64,000 nucleotides of DNA from Chryseobacterium sp. CY350 (GCF_027945075.1 NZ_CP116034.1:930001-994000); one strand, 5' to 3'. Counted from the first letter of the stretch, positions 36,942-46,584 are shown. The notes: generated by a model from the letters alone, not told the origin. Numbers and translations are program-made.

Positions 36942-37901
36942 ATGGACACATCAAACATTATTTCAATCGCCAAGAGCACTTTAGCTATAGAAATTGCAGA
37001 ATTAGAAAAGTTGAAAAACAGAATAGATCATGATTTTGTGAAGGCAGTAGAAATCATCAATTCAGCACAGGGAAAATTAATTGTTGTAGGCATAGGAAAA
37101 TCTGCTCATGTCGGAAATAAAATCGTTGCTACTTTAAATTCTACCGGAACTCCGTCGCAGTTTCTGCATGCTTCAGAAGCTATTCATGGTGATTTGGGCG
37201 TAATTCAAAAACAAGATGTAGTGTTATGCATATCCAATTCCGGAAATTCTCCTGAAATTATCAATCTGGTCACTTATTTAAAAGATTACTCTTCTGCATT
37301 AATAGGAATGACCGGAAACCGAAAAAGCAAACTAGCAGAATATTCTGATGTCATTCTTGATACCCGAGTCGATCTGGAAGCTTGTCCGAATAAACTTGCG
37401 CCTACAAGTTCTACAACGTTACAAATGGCGTTGGGAGATGCTTTGGCAATATGTTTAATGGAACTGAATGATTTTAAAGAGCATGATTTCGCGAAATTTC
37501 ATCCTGGCGGAAGTTTGGGTAAAAATCTTACGGCAAGAGTTGAACAGTTTGTTTCCTCTAAAAAGCCTATGGTTTCAGAAGAATCTTCGATTAGAGATGT
37601 CATTATCTCAATCAGCTCATCAAGTCACGGAATTACCGTTGTTACCAGCGGAGAAAAAATTACCGGAGTTATTACCGACGGAGATTTGCGTAGAATGCTC
37701 ATGAATGGCGACGATATTTCTAAAGTTTTGGCAAAAGATATTATGTCCGAAAATCCTAAAACCATCGAGAAAAATGCTCTGGCAAAAGAAGCGATGAAAA
37801 TTATTAAAGATAATAATATCGGGCAGCTTATTGTTGTTGACAATGGTAATTATTTTGGAATAATTGATATTCATAAGCTTTTGGACGAAGGCATTAATTA
37901 A
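36942..37901 (+). CDS. kdsD: arabinose-5-phosphate isomerase (KpsF/GutQ type)
   Basis: A 319-residue SIS-domain sugar isomerase that makes D-arabinose-5-phosphate from ribulose-5-phosphate, the first step to Kdo for LPS. SIS domain at about 30-180 (GIGKSAHVGNKIVATLNSTGTPSQF, in parts), then two CBS domains. Start set to the ATG at 36942, giving MDTSNI; an in-frame ATG 48 bases upstream would add 16 hydrophobic residues unlike the family. A promoter lies inside the recQ 5' end. tatC follows 153 bases later. Confidence 0.92.
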   Translation: MDTSNIISIAKSTLAIEIAELEKLKNRIDHDFVKAVEIINSAQGKLIVVGIGKSAHVGNKIVATLNSTGTPSQFLHASEAIHGDLGVIQKQDVVLCISNSGNSPEIINLVTYLKDYSSALIGMTGNRKSKLAEYSDVILDTRVDLEACPNKLAPTSSTTLQMALGDALAICLMELNDFKEHDFAKFHPGGSLGKNLTARVEQFVSSKKPMVSEESSIRDVIISISSSSHGITVVTSGEKITGVITDGDLRRMLMNGDDISKVLAKDIMSENPKTIEKNALAKEAMKIIKDNNIGQLIVVDNGNYFGIIDIHKLLDEGIN

Positions 37902-38005
37902 TTGGGGTTGAAATTTAGGTTACATTAAAAATTAGGCTGATTGGATAAACAATCTTTATAAACGTTAATTTTAAACATTCGAGCCATAACTTCCTGTTTC
38001 CGTAA

Positions 38006-38034
38006 TTGAACTCCCGCTTTTTTTCCTAAATTTG
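38006..38034 (+). promoter_or_regulatory. tatC promoter
   Basis: TTG (38006-38008), an 18-base spacer and TAAATTTG (38027-38034), 20 bases before the start codon. One of the best matches in the window. Confidence 0.7.
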
Positions 38035-38054
38035 ACAACATTAAAAAAAATTCT

Positions 38055-38879
38055 GTGAGTGAAGGTAAAGACATGTCCTTTTTTGGGCATATTGGAGAAC
38101 TGAGAGGTCATCTTATCCGTTCTATTATTGCTATTATTGTTGCAGCTGTAGTTGTTGGATTCAACATCAACTGGATTATGGATCATGTTTTCTTCGGACC
38201 AACCAGAAATGATTTTCCAACTTTTAAAATCGTCAATCATTTTTCGAGAATGGTTTTGGGTGAAGATAGTATTGAGCTTCCCAAAGAATTTCCGGTGCGT
38301 GTACAAAGACTTTATCAGCAGTTTAATGTAATGATGGCCGTTTCTATTTTCGGCGGTCTGGTGATAGGTTTTCCATACATCGTTTGGGAACTATGGCGAT
38401 TTATAAGTCCGGCTTTACATCCCAACGAGAGAAAAAATTCAATATTCATCATCAATTCTGTTTGGGTTCTCTTTATGTGCGGCGTTTTGTGCGGATATTA
38501 TCTGATCTTACCCTTCGCAGTAAATTTTGGGGTGATTTTTAAAATTTCCGATATTATAATTCCGCTTTACGATTTGAGCGATTATACTACTTTATTTTTA
38601 CAGGTCGTTATAGGAATGGGTGTCGTTTTTCTTTTTCCTGTATTGATCTATTTTCTTACCAGTATCGGTATTCTGAATCCTGCTTTTATGAAAAAATACA
38701 GAAGACACGCAATCGTTTTAATAATGGTTGTCGCTGCAATAATCACTCCGGCTGATGTTTTGAGTATGATGATGGCAGCATTGCCACTGCTATTTTTATA
38801 CGAATTCAGTATTTTAATGTGCGGATATACCTACAGAAAAGTACAGAAAAGAGAAGCAAAACTTCCTGCTGTAAGATAA
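38055..38879 (+). CDS. tatC: Sec-independent protein translocase TatC
   Basis: The 274-residue receptor subunit of the twin-arginine pathway. Six membrane segments; N-terminal SFFGHIGELRGHLIRSI and the cytoplasmic-loop motif WELWRFISPALHPNERK are TatC hallmarks. Start is a GTG at 38055; the ATG at 38073 would still keep the conserved part. Own promoter and terminator. No tatA/tatB adjoins it, as usual in this group. Confidence 0.95.
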   Translation: MSEGKDMSFFGHIGELRGHLIRSIIAIIVAAVVVGFNINWIMDHVFFGPTRNDFPTFKIVNHFSRMVLGEDSIELPKEFPVRVQRLYQQFNVMMAVSIFGGLVIGFPYIVWELWRFISPALHPNERKNSIFIINSVWVLFMCGVLCGYYLILPFAVNFGVIFKISDIIIPLYDLSDYTTLFLQVVIGMGVVFLFPVLIYFLTSIGILNPAFMKKYRRHAIVLIMVVAAIITPADVLSMMMAALPLLFLYEFSILMCGYTYRKVQKREAKLPAVR

Positions 38880-38914
38880 ATTTAACAAGAGAAAAATTTA
38901 TATGTAAATAAACC

Positions 38915-38953
38915 AATAGTTTATCGGATTAAACCCTGATAAACTATTTTTTT
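38915..38953 (+). terminator. tatC terminator
   Basis: AATAGTTTATC and GATAAACTATT form an 11-bp stem followed by a T tract. Confidence 0.85.
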
Positions 38954-38997
38954 TAATTTAACTTTCAATAATTACTGAAAGTTCAAAAATATTTGTC

Positions 38998-39005
38998 TAC
39001 ATTTG
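38998..39005 (+). promoter_or_regulatory. -7 box of the DoxX/DUF2071 module
   Basis: TACATTTG matches TAnnTTTG, 22 bases upstream of the first gene of the module; no TTG at -33. Confidence 0.4.
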
Positions 39006-39027
39006 TTTAGAAATAAATACAATTATA

Positions 39028-39399
39028 ATGAAGAATTTTTTAACCTATTTTATTGCAACGGTATGGCTTATCAACGGTCTATTTTGTAAAGTTCTAAATC
39101 TGGTTCCTCGTCATCAGGAAATCGTTTCGAGAATTTTAGGTGAAGATTATTCAAGAATAGCAACAGTTCTTATTGGGGTTTCAGAAATAATTATGTTTTT
39201 CTGGATCATATCTGGATTTAAATCTAAACTCAATGCAGTAGTACAAATATTCGTGATTGCAATTATGAACACTCTCGAATTCATTTTGGTTCCAGATCTA
39301 CTTCTTTGGGGACATTATAATTCGTTGTTTGCTTTCATATTCATTATTTTGATTTATTTTAATGAATTTAAATTAAAACTAAAAACACAAAAACAATAA
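39028..39399 (+). CDS. DoxX-like membrane protein
   Basis: A 123-residue protein with four hydrophobic segments (residues 3-20, about 47-62, 70-88 and 97-112). It has an early WLINGLFCKVLNLVPRHQ and a conserved-looking GVSEI that match the DoxX-like family (PF13781). The role in Bacteroidota is unknown. Its stop codon overlaps the start of the next gene by one base (TAATG), so translation is coupled. First gene of a four-gene module. Confidence 0.75.
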   Translation: MKNFLTYFIATVWLINGLFCKVLNLVPRHQEIVSRILGEDYSRIATVLIGVSEIIMFFWIISGFKSKLNAVVQIFVIAIMNTLEFILVPDLLLWGHYNSLFAFIFIILIYFNEFKLKLKTQKQ

Positions 39400-40136
39400 T
39401 GATTAATTTTTTAAAGAATCATCCGTTTCCTGTAGAAGCTTTTTTTGAAAGTTCACTGGTTTTCACGTTTGCAGTTCCGAAAGAAGAATTACAGAATCTC
39501 ATTCCAGAATGTCTCGAACTGGATACTTTTCAAGATCAATGGGCTTTCGTTGCTGTAGCAATGGTTCAGACAAAAGATCTTCGACCGAAAGGTTTTCCAA
39601 AACTTATGGGAAATGATTTCTTCCTGATTGGCTATCGTGTTTTTGTGAAATATACCAACAACGCAGGAAAAAGATTACGAGGTTTGTACATTTTAAAATC
39701 TGAAACCGACAAAAAGAAGATGGAATTCTTAGGAAATATTTTTACCCATTACAATTATACGACAACCGATATTCAGCAATCGGAACATGAAAATGTAAAA
39801 GAAATTTATTCAATTCATTCAAAATTTAATGTAAGGCTAAGTAACAACGAAGAAATTATTTCGCTTCCGGAAAATTCCCCTTTTGCAACATGGAAAGAAG
39901 CGAGAAGATTTGCCGGACCTTTACCTTTTACTTTTACCTTTAATAAAAAAGCAAAGGAAGTTTTGATTATCGAAGGTGTAAGACAAAACTGGGTTCCCGA
40001 ACCTGTAAAAGTTTTGGATTATCATTTTGATTTTTTGGACCAATTAAACCTGAAAAACCCCATTTTGGCAAACGCATTTATCATTAAAAATATTCCATAT
40101 CATTGGAAAAAAGGAAAAATAGAATCATGGAAATAA
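39399..40136 (+). CDS. DUF2071 (YqjF-like) protein
   Basis: A 245-residue cytoplasmic protein of the DUF2071/acetoacetate-decarboxylase-like superfamily, with FAVPKEELQNLIPECLELDTF near the N-terminus (in parts) and GLYILKSETDKK in the middle. The catalytic Lys of acetoacetate decarboxylase is not evident. Often found with DoxX-like proteins. Overlaps both neighbours, so it is translationally coupled. Function unknown. Confidence 0.75.
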   Translation: MINFLKNHPFPVEAFFESSLVFTFAVPKEELQNLIPECLELDTFQDQWAFVAVAMVQTKDLRPKGFPKLMGNDFFLIGYRVFVKYTNNAGKRLRGLYILKSETDKKKMEFLGNIFTHYNYTTTDIQQSEHENVKEIYSIHSKFNVRLSNNEEIISLPENSPFATWKEARRFAGPLPFTFTFNKKAKEVLIIEGVRQNWVPEPVKVLDYHFDFLDQLNLKNPILANAFIIKNIPYHWKKGKIESWK

Positions 40137-40879
40137 ACAGAAGAAAATTTCAGGGTGTGCTGAATATTTTAAGCTTCAACCGACATTTTTATTTTTTTGG
40201 AATCGGGATTTTAGCTTTAATGATCATCAGTCACCAAATCTTTCACTGGTCAGATTTTTTGTTTTGGATCATCATTATTTCATTTTTGTACGGTTTAATT
40301 ATGCCTTTAATCGTTTCGGCATATGTTTACGATTTCTCAGGATATTATGATTTTAAATGGTTGAAAAATTGCGCAATTAATGATTCAGAGGTTAAGCAAA
40401 TCCTTAATATCAATGCAGGTTTTGACGAAACCAGTTTTATCATTAAAAAGAATTTTCCTAACGCCGATCTGAAGGTTTTTGATTTTTATGATGCGGAAAG
40501 ACACACTGAACCGGCTATTATCAGAGCGAGAAAAGTGAGTATGGTTTATCCAGACACGCAACAAATGAAATCAAATTTAATAGTAAGCGATGATCATTCT
40601 GGTGATCTCATATTTCTTTTGTCGGCGGTTCACGAGATCAGATCAAACGATGAAAAAATTCAGTTTTTAAAAGAATGTTACCGCGTTTGCAAACCAAATG
40701 GAAAGGTAATTATGGTGGAACATCTCCGAGATTTTCCGAATTTTTTAGCTTTTTCTGTGGGATTTACTCATTTCTTTTCGAAAAGAATCTGGAGAAATGC
40801 TTTCAAAAATTCGGGTTTTACAACATTTGAAGAAGTTAAGTTTACACCATTCATGTCTATTTTTATCTGCACACCTTAA
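40127..40879 (+). CDS. membrane-anchored class I methyltransferase-like protein
   Basis: A 250-residue protein with two N-terminal membrane segments (about 20-65) followed by a Rossmann-type methyltransferase domain: ILNINAGFDETSFIIKKNFP near residue 95 stands in for motif I but lacks the usual Gly-x-Gly; DADLKVFDFYD and DLIFLLSAVHEI follow, and KPNGKVIMVEHLRDFP matches a later strand. Start set to the ATG at 40127 (overlaps the previous stop by 10 bases); an in-frame ATG 24 bases earlier is an alternative. Loss of the motif I glycine raises doubt about SAM binding. Confidence 0.7.
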   Translation: MEINRRKFQGVLNILSFNRHFYFFGIGILALMIISHQIFHWSDFLFWIIIISFLYGLIMPLIVSAYVYDFSGYYDFKWLKNCAINDSEVKQILNINAGFDETSFIIKKNFPNADLKVFDFYDAERHTEPAIIRARKVSMVYPDTQQMKSNLIVSDDHSGDLIFLLSAVHEIRSNDEKIQFLKECYRVCKPNGKVIMVEHLRDFPNFLAFSVGFTHFFSKRIWRNAFKNSGFTTFEEVKFTPFMSIFICTP

Positions 40880-40890
40880 AATTTTTCACA

Positions 40891-41289
40891 ATGCATATTC
40901 ATTTCGTTATCATTGTAATTCTCTTCATTATTTTAGCTTTGATTCATATTATTTTTCCTAAATATTTTGATTGGGAAAACGAATTTAAATCTTTAAGCCT
41001 TATTAATCGTCAGATTATGAAAGTTCACACCATTTTTATAGCTTTCACGGTTCTTTTGATGGGTCTGCTTCTTATCACATCTTCAAATGAATTGCTTGAA
41101 ACCAATCTTGGTAAAAAGATAATCTTCGGATTGGCAATTTTCTGGACATTCAGACTGATCATTCAGTTTTTCGGTTATTCAGCAAAACTGTGGAAAGGCA
41201 AATTGTTTGAAACTACCGTTCATATTACTTTTTCTCTTCTTTGGTTCTACATTAGTTTTGTATTCTGGATCGCATATATTGACTATTAA
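40891..41289 (+). CDS. four-segment membrane protein
   Basis: A 132-residue hydrophobic protein with four membrane segments (about 4-22, 48-66, 77-96 and 108-128) and no recognised motif. It begins 11 bases after the methyltransferase-like gene and ends the module. The short basic and acidic loops carry no clear cofactor ligand. Function unknown; co-occurrence with the other three genes is the main clue. Confidence 0.7.
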   Translation: MHIHFVIIVILFIILALIHIIFPKYFDWENEFKSLSLINRQIMKVHTIFIAFTVLLMGLLLITSSNELLETNLGKKIIFGLAIFWTFRLIIQFFGYSAKLWKGKLFETTVHITFSLLWFYISFVFWIAYIDY

Positions 41290-41314
41290 ATTAAGATTAT
41301 TAGAATTTAATTTA

Positions 41315-41322
41315 TATTTTTG
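41315..41322 (+). promoter_or_regulatory. -7 box upstream of the M1 peptidase gene
   Basis: TATTTTTG matches TAnnTTTG, 22 bases before the ATG at 41345. No TTG at -33. Confidence 0.35.
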
Positions 41323-41344
41323 AAATCATCAAATTTCACATTGT

Positions 41345-42976
41345 ATGAAAAAGATTTCACTATCTGTTTTATTAATTTCAGGATTGACTTTCGGTCAGTT
41401 TTTTGAGCAAAATAAAACTTTCACAAACCAAGACACTTTAAAAGGTTCTGACACAGAATTCCGAAATTTTTGGGATGTTAAAAAGTATGAATTATCTGTA
41501 GAACCCAATTTTTCTCAGAAAAGCATTAAAGGAAACAATAAAATCAGTTTTGAAATCATAAAAGACGTCACAAATCCTGTCTTTCAAATCGATCTTCAAA
41601 TGCCGATGAAAGCGGATAAAATTGAATGCAGTTTCCCGACTAAAAATGATTTTAAAAGAGATGGCGACTTCATTTTCGTCACAGCCAATAAAAAATTCAA
41701 AAAAGGAGAAAAATATACCATTGACGTAACGTACTCTGGCAATCCTGTAATTGCCAAAAGAGCTCCGTGGGACGGCGGCTGGGTTTTTACTAAAGATGAA
41801 AAGGGAAATCCCTGGATGAGTGTTGCCGATGAAGGTATCGGCGCTTCCATCTGGCTTCCTACAAAGGACATCTGGAGCGACGAGCCAGAGAACGGAATCG
41901 TTATGAAAATCATCACTCCGTCAGATCTTGTGGGAATCGGTAACGGAAGACTGACAGACAAAAAAACCGAAAACGGAAAAAACATTTTTACCTGGGAAGT
42001 TAAAAATCCTATTAACGCCTACTCTATTATTCCGAACATCGGTAAATATGTAAATTTTAAAGATTCTTACGACGGCGAAAAAGGTAAACTTGATCTCGAT
42101 TATTGGGTACTCGATTATAATTTAGATAAAGCAAAAAAACAGTTTCAGCAGGTAAAACCTATGTTGAAAGCCTTCGAATATTGGTTCGGGCCCTATCCTT
42201 TCTATGAAGACTCTTACAAACTGGTAGATTCACCCTATTTAGGAATGGAACATCAAAGCAATGTGGCTTATGGAAATGGTTACCAAAACGGATATCTGGG
42301 AAATGATCTTTCGGGAACCGGTGTTGGTTTAAATTGGGATTATATCATCGTTCACGAAAGTGGTCATGAATGGTTTGCCAATAATATTACTGCAAAAGAC
42401 CAGGCAGATATGTGGATTCATGAGAGTTTTACAATGTATTCTGAAGTACTTTTTACTGAAAATTACATGGATAAAAAATCCGCTAACATTTATGCTCAGG
42501 GAATTCAGAATAATATTGCGAATGATATTCCGATCATCGGAAAGTATGGCGTAAGAAATGAAGGAAGCGGCGATATGTATCCGAAAGGTGCTAGCATGCT
42601 TCACACAATGCGACAGATTTTGAATAACGACGAGAAATTCAGACAGATTTTAAGAGGCCTGAATAAAGATTTTTATCATCAAACGGTAACGACCGAACAA
42701 ATTGAAAAGTACATTTCTCAGAAGTCCGGAATTGATTTTTCGAGTATTTTTAATCAATATTTAAGAACAACAAAAGTTCCTGTTTTAGAATATTCTCAAA
42801 ATGGAACTGAACTGAAATATCGTTTTACCAACGTGGTAAAAAATCTGAATCTTCCCGTGAGATTTGGCGATCAGATGATTTCTCCTACTGAAAATTGGCA
42901 AAAAATTACACTTAAAAACAGCCAGCCAGTTGAGTTTAATAAGAATTACTATTTGAGATATAAGAAAGTATCGTGA
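41345..42976 (+). CDS. M1-family metallopeptidase (aminopeptidase-like), secreted
   Basis: A 543-residue zinc peptidase with a signal peptide (MKKISLSVLLISGLTFGQ). The zinc site is complete: H337-E338-x-x-H341 with E360 as third ligand (HEXXH-X18-E), and LGMEHQS near residue 300 takes the place of the GAMEN exopeptidase motif. The N-terminal beta domain is typical of the M1 family. Probably cleaves peptides in the periplasm or at the surface. It precedes an orphan secreted gene and an M61 peptidase. Confidence 0.9.
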   Translation: MKKISLSVLLISGLTFGQFFEQNKTFTNQDTLKGSDTEFRNFWDVKKYELSVEPNFSQKSIKGNNKISFEIIKDVTNPVFQIDLQMPMKADKIECSFPTKNDFKRDGDFIFVTANKKFKKGEKYTIDVTYSGNPVIAKRAPWDGGWVFTKDEKGNPWMSVADEGIGASIWLPTKDIWSDEPENGIVMKIITPSDLVGIGNGRLTDKKTENGKNIFTWEVKNPINAYSIIPNIGKYVNFKDSYDGEKGKLDLDYWVLDYNLDKAKKQFQQVKPMLKAFEYWFGPYPFYEDSYKLVDSPYLGMEHQSNVAYGNGYQNGYLGNDLSGTGVGLNWDYIIVHESGHEWFANNITAKDQADMWIHESFTMYSEVLFTENYMDKKSANIYAQGIQNNIANDIPIIGKYGVRNEGSGDMYPKGASMLHTMRQILNNDEKFRQILRGLNKDFYHQTVTTEQIEKYISQKSGIDFSSIFNQYLRTTKVPVLEYSQNGTELKYRFTNVVKNLNLPVRFGDQMISPTENWQKITLKNSQPVEFNKNYYLRYKKVS

Positions 42977-42992
42977 TAATTTAAACTAAAAA

Positions 42993-43679
42993 ATGATGTA
43001 TAAATGTTTTTTAATATTCTCAATTTTATCCTTTAACATTTCAGCCGGTCAAGAACTAAAGACTGTAAATATTTTTGAAAATCAATATAATAAAATCACT
43101 TATAAATTATTTCAAGATAAACTTGATTTTTTTTCTTTAAATAATATTGAGAATTCTAATTCAGAAAATATCATTAGATTTTGGAATACATCTAACTGCA
43201 TACAACTCGAAAAATCAAAAAACTTCATAAGTGGTAAAATAATTTTTGTTATTCAAAATTCTGATAATAAATTAGAGTTTTTAAGAAAAGAAATTTCATT
43301 AAGTGAAAATCAGATAAATGAAATTTTAAAAATCATAGCTGATTATAAATTAGATCAACTACCTACTGAAGAAAACATAAAAAAATGGAAAACTGGTTTT
43401 GATGGACACTTGTATGAGATCGAATTATTAATAAATAAAAAATATCAATTTAAATCCTATTGGACTCCAGAGATTCAAGATAATCCTGAAGGAAAATTAT
43501 TAGTGAATTTAAAAAACAATATAGAAAAAATTGTAAATATTAGTAATCTTTTTAAAGAATTTATTTCAGAAAATAAATTTCCATGCTATAAATACTATGG
43601 CACATCATATTCAATTTGTACTATTTATACAAAAAAGGAAACAAGAAGATTAAAAAGAAATGCAAGGAAGATGAAATAG
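42993..43679 (+). CDS. hypothetical secreted protein, very AT-rich
   Basis: A 228-residue protein with a signal peptide (about residues 1-19). The mature part is lysine-, asparagine- and isoleucine-rich without a recognised domain, and it ends in the basic stretch RRLKRNARKMK. Its coding sequence looks much more AT-rich than its neighbours, which can mark an acquired gene. It starts 17 bases after the M1 peptidase gene. Function unknown. Confidence 0.6.
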   Translation: MMYKCFLIFSILSFNISAGQELKTVNIFENQYNKITYKLFQDKLDFFSLNNIENSNSENIIRFWNTSNCIQLEKSKNFISGKIIFVIQNSDNKLEFLRKEISLSENQINEILKIIADYKLDQLPTEENIKKWKTGFDGHLYEIELLINKKYQFKSYWTPEIQDNPEGKLLVNLKNNIEKIVNISNLFKEFISENKFPCYKYYGTSYSICTIYTKKETRRLKRNARKMK

Positions 43680-43767
43680 TGATTTTCTAAAATTAAAATT
43701 GCTTGAATTCAGATTCATCTGTAACAAAACCAATTTTCCGTCAACTACTTATCTATAATTAAATCTA

Positions 43768-45624
43768 ATGAAAAAAACAGCATTTAGCTTAGGAATTCTT
43801 GCAGCAGCTTTCGTTAACGCGCAGTCGATCAAAACAAATATCGACCTTGTCAACGTAAAAGACGATAAAGTTGCCGTAACGATGGAATTTCCGAAAATGA
43901 AATCGGGAGATGTGAAATTTCACTTCCCAAAAACCGTTCCCGGAACTTATTCTGTGGATGATTACGGACGGTTCATCGAAGGAATCAAGTTTTTAGATAA
44001 TAAAGGAAAAGAATTGGCTTTCACAAAAGTTGGAGACAATACTTATACGCTTAAAAATGCACAGGCTTTAAATAAAGTTACTTATTTTGTAAATGACAGT
44101 TTTGATGAAGAAGGTGACGCTACAAAGCATAAAGCGGTATTTTCACCATCAGGAACCGATATTGAGCAAGGTAAAATTTATATGGTCAATACTCACGGAT
44201 TTGTTGGGTACATTGATAATATGCAGGATGTCCCGTATCAGTTGATTATTCAGAAACCGGCTGATTTCTACGGCACAACAGCATTGGTTGATCAGGACAA
44301 ATCTGAAGCTACTGATACTTTTATTTTGGCAAATTATGCTAAACTTACAGATTCTCCATTGATGTATTCAAAACCTGATTTCATCACATTTAATGCTGGT
44401 GGAATGGACTTGGTTTTAGGCGTTTATTCACCGACAGGAAAATATAAAGCAGCAGATTTTAAAGAAAACCTTGAAAAAATGGTTTTAGCTCAAAAGAAAT
44501 TTTTGGGAGACATGAATACCAACAAAAAATATGCGATCATGCTTTATCTTGCAGGAACAGAAGGTCCTCAAATAAAAGGTTTTGGTGCATTGGAGCATCA
44601 CGAATCTACAAGCGTAGTTTTGCACGAAATGATGCCTAAAGAAGCGATCGATGAAGCCATTGTAGACGTGGTTTCTCACGAGTTTTTCCATACAGTGAAT
44701 CCTTTGAAAACGCATTCGGAAGAAATTCATTATTTTGATTATGCAGATCCTAAAATGTCTCAGCATCTTTGGATGTATGAAGGTGGAACTGAATATTTTG
44801 CTAATTTATTTCAGATTCAGGAAGGTTTGATCACCAAAGATCAGTTTCTTCAAAGAATAAGTGACAAAATTAAAAATTCAAAAAGCTACAACGATACAAT
44901 GCCTTTTACGGTAATGAGTAAAAATGTTTTGCTTGATGAATACAAAGATCAGTACAGAAATGTTTATGAAAAGGGAACACTTTTGACGATGTGTCTTGAC
45001 ATTGAATTGAGAAAATTGTCGAATGGTGAAATGGGTTATCGTGATATGATCAGAAAATTATCACAGAGATTTGGTGAAAACAAACCTTTCAAAGATGATA
45101 AACTGATTGACGAATTGGTAACCGTAACAGGTTATCCTCAAGTAAAAGATTTTTATAATAAATATATTGCAGGAAGTCAACCGACACCTTACGCAGAATA
45201 TTTGGCACAAGTAGGTGTAGAAATCAACAAACAGGAAACTCCACCAATTTTTTGGTTTGTAAAAGACCCGAACCAAACAGGTTATAACGATAAAAACAAC
45301 ACATTTGTGTTTGACGAGCATTCTGCTTTATCTCCGTTTGCAAAAAGTATCGGATTCAAAATCACTGACGAAATTGTGGCTTTGGACGGAAAAACAATTA
45401 ATATTCAAAATATTCAGGAATTTATTAATTATTCTAAAACGATCAAAGACGGACAAAATGTTACCGTAACGATTCTCAGAAAAAATGGTGATAAATCTGA
45501 TAAGATAGAGCTTAAAGGAAAAGCTGTTTTAGACAAAATGACGATGGAAACATTACAGTTTAAAGCAAATCCGACACCGGCTGAAAAGAAACTTCAAGAC
45601 CAATGGTTAACCGGTAAAAAATAA
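43768..45624 (+). CDS. M61-family metallopeptidase with PDZ domain
   Basis: A 618-residue exported peptidase of the glycyl-aminopeptidase (M61) family. Signal peptide at about 1-18, N-terminal beta domain, zinc motif H304-E305-x-x-H308 in VSHEFFHTVNPLK, then a C-terminal PDZ-like region near 490-580 (GFKITDEIVALDGKTINIQN). The third zinc ligand probably is the Glu in YEGGTEYFANLF. Likely periplasmic, degrading peptides with small N-terminal residues. Ends in a strong terminator. Confidence 0.9.
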   Translation: MKKTAFSLGILAAAFVNAQSIKTNIDLVNVKDDKVAVTMEFPKMKSGDVKFHFPKTVPGTYSVDDYGRFIEGIKFLDNKGKELAFTKVGDNTYTLKNAQALNKVTYFVNDSFDEEGDATKHKAVFSPSGTDIEQGKIYMVNTHGFVGYIDNMQDVPYQLIIQKPADFYGTTALVDQDKSEATDTFILANYAKLTDSPLMYSKPDFITFNAGGMDLVLGVYSPTGKYKAADFKENLEKMVLAQKKFLGDMNTNKKYAIMLYLAGTEGPQIKGFGALEHHESTSVVLHEMMPKEAIDEAIVDVVSHEFFHTVNPLKTHSEEIHYFDYADPKMSQHLWMYEGGTEYFANLFQIQEGLITKDQFLQRISDKIKNSKSYNDTMPFTVMSKNVLLDEYKDQYRNVYEKGTLLTMCLDIELRKLSNGEMGYRDMIRKLSQRFGENKPFKDDKLIDELVTVTGYPQVKDFYNKYIAGSQPTPYAEYLAQVGVEINKQETPPIFWFVKDPNQTGYNDKNNTFVFDEHSALSPFAKSIGFKITDEIVALDGKTINIQNIQEFINYSKTIKDGQNVTVTILRKNGDKSDKIELKGKAVLDKMTMETLQFKANPTPAEKKLQDQWLTGKK

Positions 45625-45627
45625 AGC

Positions 45628-45661
45628 AAAAAAAAGCGGAGAAAATTTCTCCGCTTTTTTT
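45628..45661. terminator. bidirectional terminator
   Basis: GCGGAGAAA and TTTCTCCGC form a 9-bp stem flanked by A7 and T8. Serves the M61 gene on the + strand and the GLPGLI operon on the - strand. Confidence 0.85.
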
Positions 45662-45680
45662 ATTATAAATTTCTTAAATC

Positions 45681-46580
45681 TTATTTATATAAATCCGGTT
45701 CTATGGGATTATTATTCTTTTTAAATCCTTCTTTCGCCTTCTTCTCCATTTCTCTGAAAACCTGATTCGGATCTGAAATTTCTTTTCCGTTTGCTGATGT
45801 TGTTTTGAAAACCACTCTGTTTGTTTCGGTATTCTTCATCATCATTTCACGCATATTTTTCGTCGGATCATTTACATAAGATTTCCAGGCTTTTTTAAAT
45901 TGGTTTTTATTGATTTCAATATCTTTTCCACCCATTCCGTAGATTTGTACTCCTTGCGGAAGTTCCGTTTCTTTTTCAGCAGCTATTGCAATCATTTTAT
46001 TTCCCACCAAAGTCATCGAATGCGACCCTGTTTTATCTTCAATTTTCACAATTAAACCCGGAAGTCCGTAGAATTTATAAGGCCCGTCCTGAAATGGCAG
46101 ATCAGTAGAAAACCAAGCAGTCCATTCTCTTCCGCCAAAATTTGTTGTAGCTTTCTGAGTATTGTATGCTCCTATTTTCTGCTTATTCTGAAGAATTTTC
46201 CATTCTGGTTTTTGATCTTCTTCAATTTTATAACTGTCGCTGGAAATTCTTGTAAAAAGATATGTTTTAAAGTCCGGATATTGCTTTCTTACTTTATAAG
46301 AGATCTGTCCCGGCTTTTCTCTTCTATTGATATTGATGTTATTCGGACTTAGTTTCAACTGTTTTTCAAGATCTGCTTTTGATGTAGAATCTGATACAAA
46401 TTTATCCTGACTGTAATAATTTGATCCGTTTTTATCGATATCTAAAAGCATTATTTCCTTTTTAATATCTGCTTTATCTGTAGAATCTGAAATAAATTTA
46501 TATTCGTAAAAGAAACGATTGCTTTGCGAGAATATTAATATCGCAGAAAGTAAGAAGCTTAGACTTAAAATCTTTTTCAT
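45681..46580 (-). CDS. GLPGLI family protein
   Basis: A 299-residue exported protein (signal peptide MKKILSLSFLLSAILIFSQ) with the family signature GLPGLIVKIED near residue 178. GLPGLI proteins are typical of Bacteroidota; their function is not established. The N-terminal 60 residues contain two SDST-x-KAD-type repeats. It is closely similar in order and motifs to the next gene, so the two are likely tandem duplicates. Last gene of the BlaI operon, four bases after its neighbour. Confidence 0.88.
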   Translation of the reverse strand: MKKILSLSFLLSAILIFSQSNRFFYEYKFISDSTDKADIKKEIMLLDIDKNGSNYYSQDKFVSDSTSKADLEKQLKLSPNNININRREKPGQISYKVRKQYPDFKTYLFTRISSDSYKIEEDQKPEWKILQNKQKIGAYNTQKATTNFGGREWTAWFSTDLPFQDGPYKFYGLPGLIVKIEDKTGSHSMTLVGNKMIAIAAEKETELPQGVQIYGMGGKDIEINKNQFKKAWKSYVNDPTKNMREMMMKNTETNRVVFKTTSANGKEISDPNQVFREMEKKAKEGFKKNNNPIEPDLYK

Positions 46581-46584
46581 TATG

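Noticed and set aside
41345..45624. M1 and M61 peptidases as part of a toxin or biosynthetic cluster
   Set aside because: Both have signal peptides and family-typical architecture, so general periplasmic peptide breakdown is the simpler reading.
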